Assembly (NCBI RefSeq): GCF_905220565.1
Contig: NC_059399.1
Location: 10,344,501-10,408,500, forward strand
DNA length: 64,000 bases
Source: Melitaea cinxia
Lineage: Eukaryota; Arthropoda; Insecta; Lepidoptera; Nymphalidae
Direction: 5' to 3'
Under the pieces are notes generated by a model. The model had not been told where the DNA came from. It searched no databases and was given only the letters and a program-made list of their open reading frames with translations. Each line of letters begins with the position of its first letter. Within the stretch, counting starts at the first letter, position 1. Below are positions 55,516 through 64,000 of the stretch, piece after piece. The position numbers were made by a program, and so were the translations under genes.

Positions 55516-55527
55516 ATAATAAATGTT
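55516..55527 (+). repeat. Target-site duplication, right copy
   Basis: ATAATAAATGTT, identical to 50139-50150, bounds the 3' end of the Jockey element. Confidence 0.85.
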
Positions 55528-55603
55528 AGCAATGACAGTAAGACTTTATATAATTCTACAATTTTATAATGTCGCGCGCGTCATATGGAATACGAACAAA
55601 GTA
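55516..55603 (+). repeat. Right half of the repeat hosting the Jockey insertion
   Basis: It aligns with 12223-12305: 'aaatgttagcaatgacagta', 'tatataattctacaatttta', 'gaatacgaacaaagta'. It begins inside the second copy of the target duplication. Confidence 0.75.
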
Positions 55604-57682
55604 CTGTGTTTTTAACATTGGTCGGTTTAACAACGAAATTAGGCACTGCCTAAGAATAACCTGTCAAATTAAATTGTCTTGAATTCGATACCGTTTGTAC
55701 TAATAATTATGATTTTTGACACGGTCGCGTAATCGCAACATTCCACAGAGTAATATTATGACAATTCACTTTTAATTTGTCGTTTGTGCGTTCTTGTTAT
55801 TAGTGAAAATATTAATATATTAGTGATGAATAAGTTTACTTGTGAAATATGTAACGGAGACGTGTGTTTGATGAAAGTAAATAGTGCATCGAAATTCAAC
55901 ACGTTGGATAAATTATAAATTCTTCGGCGTATCAATTTAACATATAAATAACAATGACGTTATAATTTTTTATTTATTAATAAATAAACAAGTACTTTTA
56001 TTAAGAATACAATTTCGAAACTATTTAATAGTGTTATCAATGATTTCCTATGTTTGACACAAATTTATAATTAGTATAAATGCACTTTACGTGTCCAATA
56101 ATTAACATGTCTGTTCTTGAAATTATCTAAAAGCCTCTATTCTCAACAAAATTAAAATAAATTAGGAAAAATTGCGAGAAAGTAAGTGCAGTGTGGCTGT
56201 TCAATTTTTTTTTTGAATGCCTTCTAAAAACTTTATGCACGCCACTGCCTTAGGTGGTCCTAAGAGCAAGTAGAAACGTTATTTCTATATTTGAACATTA
56301 AATTATGATAAATACCGTTATCCTTAATATTGTGCGCCTACCGGTAATTCAGCTAACTGGTAGCCTAAGTTCCAATCCTTACAACCCAGTTGGACATTAG
56401 TTGACATTATTACAGTACTTTAGTTTCAAACACTAAATATAGGTGCAAGTACTAGAAACATTGTCTTTATAATTTTAAACGATTTTATATACAAGTGAGT
56501 AAAAAAATTGAATACAAAGATTATGCTCTCCTCAAACATTTAGTCACAGATTTAAGTCGGCAGAGGGTATATTAGTACTTATAAATTATTCTATGACGGC
56601 TATTATCAAAATAAGTTTGCACTTTAATATATAATCATAAATAATTACTGTAATAAAAATGCATATTATAGCTTCTTAATTTTATATTACTATAAAATAT
56701 ATTTAAAACAACATACATTAAAAACAAATCAATCACTATCGACACAAATGAATCATTTAGTTTCTTACCCGAATATATAATACAAAATATGCAATAAGTT
56801 CTGAACGCTTTCCTCTTAGCTTTACAATTTTAAATACATCAGAATATATTTAAGCTTTATATCAAAACTCAACGATAGCACTCATTTTTAATGTTGATAA
56901 AATTTTATATTTGAAACGTTATTTATTTACAAGTAGATGTGCTCGGGCTTAATCCGCGTCGAATTACGTAACTTGATAGCTTTAAATATTGGTGACCAAC
57001 TTAAAACTTCCAATTACGGTTGATTTTCCTTTGGACTACGTTTAAATGTTTCTTGCATTTCAGGGTAAAAGCTCTGAAAAGGTTTTTTATTCGTTTAAAA
57101 ACATTTACTTTGAAACAGGCTGTTGAGTTTCGGGTCTCTCATTTGATACTTTTATTTTTATTTTTATTGTCGAACTGTTTTTTCCAATGAGTAAGAAAAA
57201 TATCTTTTGTAAATTTTGTAAAAAAGACATGATTCACGACACCGCTGATTGTTACAAAAAAAAAAAAAAAAAAACGATTTCTTTTGAAGATAGCTATTAT
57301 ATCAATGACGATATGTATCAACTTATCTACGTATCCACGTAAGCTGCCAGAAATTCGTACGGTAAAATTATGGTTAAGTGATGATATTATACGCTGCTCC
57401 ACACCTACTTGTCAACCCAATTAAAACATTGCTTACTAGTTGTTTTATGTGAAATAGATTTTGTATCTGCACATACTATGAATAAAGTTGTTTGTCAATT
57501 TTGATGAAAATTCAATTAAAATGTATCTACTATAAAACATTTTTTTTTTAATAATAAAACACAGTTCTTTAAAAAAGTAACTGACGAGTTTCCTGCCGAT
57601 TTTTCTATGCAGAATCTACATTCCAAATTCGTGGTATTTTCACTTTTACTATTAAATACTTTAACTATTAATTAATTAAACA
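55604..57682. other. AT-rich stretch, no gene seen
   Basis: A poly(A) run lies at 57257-57274. A weak tRNA-like patch near 56335-56395 is not folded convincingly. The minus-strand frame 57139-57402 has no domain. Confidence 0.45.
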
Positions 57683-58118
57683 ATAATTGTGTTTGCAGGC
57701 AAACGAAGAAAAACCGACTTTAATTATATCGACAAGTAATACAACGTAGGTAGACGAAAAAATAGTCAAGTAAATACGCATTATCAAAGATTACTCCAAA
57801 ATTTGTAATCAGATCTCGATGAAATTTAAATGTGACCACATGATAAACATCGGCTTTCGATTAAATTAAAAATCATTGAAATCGGTACACCCAGTAAAAA
57901 GTTATGTGGATCTTCGAGACTTTCCCTAGATTTCTCTGGAATCCCATCATCAGATCCTGATTTCCTTATCATGGTACCAAAGTAGGGATATCTCCTTTCC
58001 AACAAAAGAAGAATTATCAAAATCGGTTCATAAATGACGGAGTTATCTCCGAACATACATAAAAAAATTATATATACGGTCGACTTGAGTTACCTCCTCC
58101 TTTTTTTGAAGTCGGTTA
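57683..58118 (-). mobile_element. AACCGACTTC-family element, copy 4
   Basis: In reverse orientation: the minus strand starts AACCGACTTCAAAAAAAGGA and ends GTCGGTTTTTCTTCG with GTTTGCCTGCAAACACAATT. It keeps both ends. It contains 'ccgattttgataattctt' and 'gaaatcagga'-side phrases of the family, but the middle is shortened. Confidence 0.65.
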
Positions 58119-58298
58119 AAAAATACAATTTGAATTTGTAAACTGAAGATTTAAAGGTGCTTTTGATGCCTAAGTGAATAAAAAATGTTTTGATTTTGTT
58201 AATAAAAATATCATTAACTGTTTTTTTAACTACTTGCTATCGATCATTTTGCCAACCGACTTCCAAAAAAAGAGGAGGTTCTTAATACGATTGTAATA

Positions 58299-59587
58299 GG
58301 TCTTTACCTATGAAATTGCCATTTTTGATTAAATAAGTTAACGCACTTTTTTTTCTATATTTTTTATTTTTATTATTCAAAGTAATTACTCATAGAATCA
58401 ATGCATTTTGCCAATGTAGTGGTAATTTATTGATGCCTTTCTTGAAAAACTCTGCTGGACGGGAGGCAACAAACTCTTCAAAAGCATTTTGTACTGTCTG
58501 TCGGGTATTGAATTTTTTTTCCTGCCAAAAAGTTATCCAAAATCTGGAAAAAGTGGAAGTCTATAGGGGCAAGATCTGGTGAGTGTGGTGGATCACGGAG
58601 AACTTCCAACCCCAGCTCTTGTAACTTGGAGACCGTCTGCTGTGCAGTAAGAGGTCGTGCGTTGTCGTACAAGAGCAGTGGAGCCGAGCGATTGACCAAA
58701 GCTGGTTGGAAAAGTGCGAGATTCCACATTATTGTGTTTAGTTCTTTACAGTACACATCTGCATTAATGCTCATGGCGTTTGGTAAGAAGCTGAGATGAA
58801 CTACACCGGCGCTAGACCACCAAACAGTTACAATCACTTTCTTAGGGTCATTTTTCGTTTAGGACATTGTTTAGGTACTGAACCAGGATCTAACCAACTA
58901 GCTGAGCGCTTGCGATTGTCGAATAGAATGCATTTTTCGTCACAAGTAACAATGCGATTGAATGTACCTTCGTTTGTGTGTCTGTTGAGCAGTGCAAAGC
59001 ACGTCTCGACGCGTATTTCGCGCTGGCGTTCATTCAATTCGTGAGGCACCCATTTTTCGAGCTTCTTTACCTTACTAATTTGACGCAAATGAACCAATAT
59101 TGTTTTAGTGCTAACTTCGAAAGCTGCTGCTAATGCAACTGTAGTTTGAGAATCATCAGCCTCCACGATCGCCTTTAATTTGTTATTGTCAGCCAACATT
59201 TTCGGCCGACCACGTGGTTTATTTCTTAGGTCAAAAATTCCTGATCGAAAGCGAGAAAACCAATAACAGGTGGTACGATCGTAAGTAGTGTTTGTACCGT
59301 AAACGTCATTGACGTTGCGTGCCGCTTCTGCCGCTTTGCTACCACGACGGAACTCACATATCACTCTCACTCCATAATCACTCGAATTTTTAACATATCC
59401 ATGATGACGAAAAACGTACAAATGCAATGTATACAGAACGCTAACCATTAAACAAATGACTAATTATAAAAAAAGAATTCTATATTTTTAAAATAAAAAT
59501 AATTTGAAATAGCGAGTTCTTAGCGAATTTTTTTTTCAGTTTTGAAATAGCTAGTACGACGAAACGGCAATTTCATAGGTAAAGACC
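58299..59587 (-). mobile_element. Mariner element with TIRs (D34D type)
   Basis: About 1.29 kb, flanked by TA at 58297-58298 and 59588-59589. The ends are inverted repeats starting GGTCTTTACCTATGAA, identical for 22 bases and then diverging. The size and ends are those of a complete mariner. Its transposase is broken by frameshifts. It sits inside an AACCGACTTC-family element and so is younger than it. Confidence 0.9.
58390..59448 (-). pseudogene. Mariner transposase, frameshifted
   Basis: The N-terminal part (59448 to 58834) has the helix-turn-helix region with FRRGSKAAEAARNVNDVYG, CYWFSRFRSG and FDLRNKPRGRPK. The first catalytic Asp is in VTCDEKC. A frameshift near 58836 moves to the next frame, which holds LLYDNARPLTA (second Asp; the usual His after DNARP is Leu) and HSPDLAPIDFHFF (third Asp, 34 residues after the second). 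A second frameshift near 58510, in a run of A, moves the C-terminal part ('FVASRPAEFFKKG') to a third frame. All three acidic residues remain, but the protein cannot be made whole from this copy. Confidence 0.88.
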
Positions 59588-59712
59588 TAATATTTTTTTA
59601 TTTTATTTTTTTTATGTATGTTACATCAGAACTTTTTACTGGGTAGACCGATTTCAATGTGGTTTCATTTAAATTGAAATGAGATATAACAAGTACTTTT
59701 TTTTGATGTCAC

Positions 59713-59830
59713 TAGTTCCTCAAACAAGCGTACGGCTCAGCTGATGGTAAGAGATTACCGTAGCTTATAGACGCCTGCAACACCAGAAGCATCGCAAGCG
59801 CGTTGCCGACCCTATACCTAAACAACATAA
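59713..59830 (-). repeat. LINE-derived 3' tail, minus strand
   Basis: It contains 'caagcgtacggctcagctg', 'accgtagcttatagacgcct' and 'aagcgcgttgccgacc', the reverse of the tail at 14690-14790. Confidence 0.6.
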
Positions 59831-60060
59831 CAATAAAACACAAAAAAAAAATACAATTGAGTTGAGAACCTCCTCCTTTTTTAGAAGTGGGTTAAAAATA
59901 AGATTCAATATTCACTCAAACATTGCAACACATAATCATTCAATGAAATACCACGAATTAGGTTATAAGGTCGAGGAAAACGTCTCTTCGTATTTTGTAG
60001 TAAAAAGTTGCAATAAAATCTTTTTGGTTGTATTGTTTGTAACTGGCTGGTTTTGAAAAC

Positions 60061-60456
60061 AAGTCAAGTCATAGAGTCAAGTAAATACGCGTTATCAAAG
60101 ATTACTCAAAAGTTGTAATCAAATCTCGATGAAATTTAAATGTGATTACGTGATAAACATCAGCTTTCGATCAAATTAAACATCATCAAAATCGGTACAC
60201 CCAGTAAAAAGTTATGCGGTATAATGCAACATAGGTCGACGAAAAAATAGTCAAGTAAAAACGCATTATTAGATATAACTCGAAAAGTAGTTGTTAGATA
60301 TCAAATAAATTAAAATGAGACCAAATGACACGCACCACCTTTCGATTATTTTTTTTTTTATCGAAATCGGTCGACCCAGACAAAAGTTCTAAAGTAACAT
60401 AAATTAAAAAAAAATACATTCGAATTGAGAAACATCTCCATTTTTGGAAGTCGGTT
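60061..60456 (-). mobile_element. AACCGACTTC-family element, copy 6
   Basis: The minus strand starts AACCGACTTCCAAAAATGGA near 60456 and runs through 'ggtcgaccgatttcgat' and 'ttactgggtgtaccgatttt'. The far end is missing: 60061 joins non-family DNA. Its orientation matches copy 4. Confidence 0.6.
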
Positions 60457-60732
60457 AAAAAAAAACAGCTACACCTTACTTATGTTACGTGTTAAAGTTT
60501 GTTAGCTTAAGTGCGGTAAGCTGTTCATAAGTCCAAAGTTTAACGTTTCTAAATTATTAGACTGATTACATTTTGCAAATTAAACTATCTGAGAATTAAT
60601 TAAAGAATCTACATACAAATAAATAAAATTGGATTGTCTGTTTGTAATATTAAAAGAACCTCTTTTACTAAATGCATATTTAAATAAACATGGTACATAC
60701 GCCAAAATAACATTTTTTACAATTTTGGTCTA

Positions 60733-60929
60733 TCTATCTGTATGTCTGTCTGTTTGTTCCATCTAATCTCTTAAACGGCTGGACCGATTTTGACGGGACT
60801 TTCACTGGCAGATATTTGGTGACGTAAGGAGTAACATAGGCTACTTTTATTTTAGATATTTATTTATAATAAATGAACAATAACTTTTATGTTAAATTCC
60901 ACGCGGATGAATTCGCGGGTACAGCTAGT
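60733..60929 (-). repeat. 'ACTAGCTGTGCCCG' repeat, uninterrupted copy
   Basis: The minus strand runs ACTAGCTGTACCCGCGAATT, 'gtagcctatgttactcc', 'agtgaaagtcccgtcaaaat' to 'cagacagacatacagatag'. It is the empty-site relative of 6783-7340. Confidence 0.7.
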
Positions 60930-61934
60930 GACTCATAAAAATTCAATAGATAGTAAAAATTGTACGTAAAACCTCCCTAGTTATTTACTTAATTACACAA
61001 AATTAGCAGATATAGATAAGTTTTGGACTTTTTTCTTTATCTAATCTCATATGGGGATAAATTTTTAAGCACCTTCGCATTATAGATACATGTTTTCTGT
61101 TAATCAATTTTTAAGGATCAAAATGAGAAGAATTTTTCTTTTAATTGCCATGTATGTAATATGTGTCTTGAATATAAAATGAAACTGCTACGAAAACATG
61201 ACATATGGAGCACTTACATCACATGAAGTCTTACTTCACGCCGACCAAACATTTCTCGCTCTGTATCATGTCAAATATTTCCAAGATTCGAACACATAAT
61301 ATAGTCATCTCAAGATTACGAAAATATACTTCGGACGGATACCAATGAAACGTTGTACTCTCTATTAATATTATAAGACAGAAGAATTTGTTTGCACGTT
61401 TGAGACTGTATACAATTTAATACAATATTTTTCAAACTATTAAAGAAAGTATATCAAGTAATTTCAAAAATATATGTATAGTGATGTCATAGGTAGTCAT
61501 TGAAAACAAAACTACAGTAAAAATATTGAAAGCCTGTAGTTCTTTACTTAGACAATGTTTACATGGTATCATTAAATATTCGTAATGTCACACACAACGT
61601 AGACTCACCATAGGTGAATTGGAATCGTCGCTTAATATTACACACGCCATATATCCATTAATAAGTAATTAATCAAATCCATCTAATAATTGGTATAGTT
61701 TAACGATTAACAAAATAAAAAAATAGTGAACACAAATTTAGTTGTTCTTTTTATAAACGTAATAAATTAATAATAATATATACCTTTTATTTCACAAAGT
61801 GAGAATTACCAGACGATAATTATATTCGAAGATTATAAATTTTTATAACGCTTTTGCTTTGATTACGAATGTAAAATCTTATCTACCCCATGATTTAGTT
61901 TTTATTGTAATTTTTAAAACCTTAAAAACCTCAA
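60930..61934. other. AT-rich stretch, no gene seen
   Basis: Nothing recognisable was found beyond the flanking repeats. Confidence 0.45.
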
Positions 61935-62280
61935 TTACGCTTCAGCCTGTAATATCCCACTACTGAGCATAGGCCTCTTTCTCCATGTAGGAGAAGAATC
62001 AGAGCTTAATCCACCACGCTGCTTCAATGTCGGTTGGCGGATATATTCCCTACTATGAGTAACGATCGCTATCAGGTGGACATGATAACAAACGGAACCG
62101 ACGGATTAAGCTACTCTCCGAGGCACGGTGGGGAGACCCTCAAGGACTGCACAAACACCCAGACCACGGCATACATCTGTATGGCCAATACAAATGTTTG
62201 CCATGTGCGGGGATCGAACCCGCAACCGCCAGCGCAACAGCCACAAACAAGTGCTGTGACCGTTGCGGCCAACGCCAAAA
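61935..62280 (-). repeat. tRNA-derived SINE, nearly complete
   Basis: The minus-strand head has GTCACAGCACTTGTTTGTGG and the perfect B box GGTTCGATCCCCGCAC. The body and tail ('cctacatggagaaagaggcc') match 24900-25258. The frames on both strands through it are accidental. Confidence 0.75.
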
Positions 62281-63267
62281 AAACCTCAATTAAGTAAATC
62301 GAAATTATGAAAGGTTTGGGTTTAGTACCAGGGCTGTACAATTATCTACTTGTGCGATTTTAATGATTGTAAAAAATACGAGTACAAAATGTTGAATTCG
62401 TTCCATTACATGGCTGGAGTTATGGTGTTTCTTTATTTATGTACCGTTTTCTTTATTATGTAGAGGAAGGGGGGTGGGCTTGTGGTACTCCCAAAAATAT
62501 AGATGAATTCATAGTCAATACTTCTGTGCATAATCTACATCCTGAATTGGTGGGATGTTCAAATTAATAATAATTAGTTTATAATTTGTAAAATACGATT
62601 AAAAATGCTTTTGCAGCTTACTTGAATAGAGACATGATTGATTTTGAAAAGTAAACATAGGTGGGATTTCTAAATTTCTTATCTTTGCATATTTCTTTTG
62701 GGTAACCCCTAACGGCACGAGTTTTGGAATGTATGAAATATTATAGACTTGTGACCCGCTCTCTATTGAATTAAAACAATTAAATCGAACTGAAGATTAT
62801 CGATAATATACGATATTGGTAACTATAGACTACAAAAAATGACTTTTTTAATAGATGACGTGAGTAATTTGTTTTGCTTCGTTAAATATTTTATTATGTA
62901 TATCTAAACAAGATTATAAAAGCACGTTTAGCCAGTTTCACTAACCACTACCGTATAGTATGACGTCGATATATGTCATCTGGGAGAAACTGTAAATATT
63001 GTGAACGTCAACTAAACTACTGCTAGCCTGAGGGTAGATCACTGAACAAAAGGAGACAACACAAAGAGCAATGAAACACATTTTGCTGAGCGCCTCGCAC
63101 TGTGTCCTATATTTTCTAACGAGATGATATTTCAACGTGTTTTCTCTACTTTACGTATTACATCCGTATTTAGGTGAATTCGTATCAGTCTTCATTGAAT
63201 AATTTTCTTTCAGCGTAATATTCTGCTTTAATATAATATTATGCACACTCTTCAGATTCTGATCACG
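62281..63267. other. AT-rich stretch, no gene seen
   Basis: The minus-strand frame 62941-63135 (64 codons) has no recognisable domain; it is the only candidate here and is weak. Confidence 0.4.
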
Positions 63268-63512
63268 CATATTAATGCGTGATCTGGGTGTTTGTGTAAT
63301 CCTTGTGGGTCTCCCCACCGTGCCTCGGAGAGCACGTTAATTCGTCGGTCCCAGTTGTTATCATGTACAACTGATAGCGATCATTACTCATAGTAGGGAA
63401 TATCCACCAACCCTCATTGGAGCAGCGTCGTGGATTAAGCTCTGATCCTTCTCTTACTTACATGGGGAAAGAGGCCTATGCCCAGCAGTGGGATAGTACA
63501 GGCTGGAGCGTA
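63268..63512 (+). repeat. SINE, 5'-truncated, plus strand
   Basis: It lacks the tRNA-like head and begins in the body ('gtgtttgtgtaatccttgtg'), then 'ctccccaccgtgcctcggag', 'gattaagctctgatccttct' and the tail 'aggcctatgcccagcagtgg'. Confidence 0.7.
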
Positions 63513-64000
63513 ATATTCTAGCCTATGCTCTCAAGTTAGTCACATTAGAGATACATAAATATATATATATATATACATAGATACATAATAAATTAATTAA
63601 TTAATGACGCTAGCAAGAAATTTATTTGTAAGTTCCTACTACTGATACTAGTCTGTCATACTTGTCACTCTAAGGTGATGTTTTTCTCTTATAAACTTGA
63701 ATGAATTCTAGAAACTAATTCATTTTTTACTTAGTATATTCTTAGATAAACTTAAAAAGCGTTTAAACAAGTAAATTATTTTCACAATCTTATTTATTAA
63801 TCCGTGGTAAAGAAAAATTTACTAAAGTAACGTAAAAAGGGTGAATATCAAATGTCTTAATGGTAAATATATTTTATGAGCCTTGCATGAAATAAATTGG
63901 TTAAAATGGTTTACAAAATACTGACACAGCAGTTTCCTTTCATTAAATAACTATACAAAGGATACTTTGATTGACCTTTTACAAGAGGCAACATCGAGGC
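63513..64000. other. AT-rich window end, no gene seen
   Basis: A short (AT)n run lies at about 63560-63576. Nothing else is recognisable. Confidence 0.45.

Larger units (their letters stand above)
58254..59882 (+). mobile_element. AACCGACTTC-family element, copy 5, interrupted by a mariner
   Basis: It begins AACCGACTTCCAAAAAAAGA at 58254, is interrupted by the mariner at 58299-59587, then continues with 'tgtatgttacatcagaactt'. A reversed head ('aacctcctccttttttagaa') appears at about 59859-59880, so the end is either a second inverted copy or a rearrangement. A LINE tail lies inside at 59713-59830. Confidence 0.55.

Noticed and set aside
56335..56395. tRNA-like patch
   Set aside because: B-box resemblance is weak and no cloverleaf can be drawn.
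62941..63135. 64-codon minus-strand frame with a hydrophobic stretch
   Set aside because: The hydrophobic stretch could suggest a signal peptide, but it is internal, the frame is short, and nothing around it supports a gene.
1..64000. A confident host protein-coding gene
   Set aside because: Every long frame with a recognisable domain belongs to a retroelement or transposon; the remaining frames are short and featureless.

Overview
The window reads as non-coding DNA from an insect, most probably a moth or butterfly. It is strongly AT-rich, has no convincing host protein-coding gene, and is packed with repeat types I associate with Lepidoptera: tRNA-headed SINEs, truncated LINE tails, mariner elements, and short non-autonomous elements with Helitron- or Helentron-like ends. 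The species cannot be named from the sequence. The window could be intergenic or the inside of a very long intron.

The centrepiece is a GC-rich, full-length, apparently intact Jockey-type non-LTR retrotransposon at 50151-55515. It has a gag-like ORF1 with three zinc knuckles and an ORF2 with an AP-endonuclease and a reverse transcriptase. A 12-bp target-site duplication (ATAATAAATGTT) flanks it. It interrupts an older repeat whose uninterrupted relative lies at 12071-12305. Other LINE remains are a 5'-truncated CR1/Jockey-type reverse transcriptase (25611-26744, with poly(A)), an RTE-like C-terminal fragment (20253-20800), a further fragment (17268-17415) and several detached 3' tails.

Two mariner elements keep clear terminal inverted repeats and TA target sites: an internally deleted copy (2969-3877) and a full-size copy with frameshifts (58299-59587). 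A family beginning AACCGACTTC and ending GAAGTCGGTT plus a small hairpin occurs at least six times (7550, 10523, 15002, 57683, 58254 and 60061 onward, plus a decayed one at 41726). Its layout suggests Helentron-associated (HINE/DINE-1-like) elements. A second family with 5'-TC and CTAG-3' ends (6859, 38026, 47385) looks Helitron-like. One copy carries a CTCF-like motif.

Two inverted copies of a composite repeat lie about 30 kb apart (5108-6590 and 35730-37335). Each joins a foldback element with arms of about 170-180 bp to a satellite of about 118 bp whose units carry paired ATGGCGG motifs like YY1/Pho sites.

At 31345-32590 on the minus strand lies an eroded gene that no long ORF reveals. 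Short readable segments, a GT-AG intron and an acidic C-terminus show it was once a real spliced gene. It belongs to an uncharacterised multi-copy animal family and may sit between short inverted repeats at 30880 and 33068. It is the best candidate for something undescribed. The rest is AT-rich sequence with microsatellites, a few GC-rich islands that could be host exons or promoters, and no recognisable genes.
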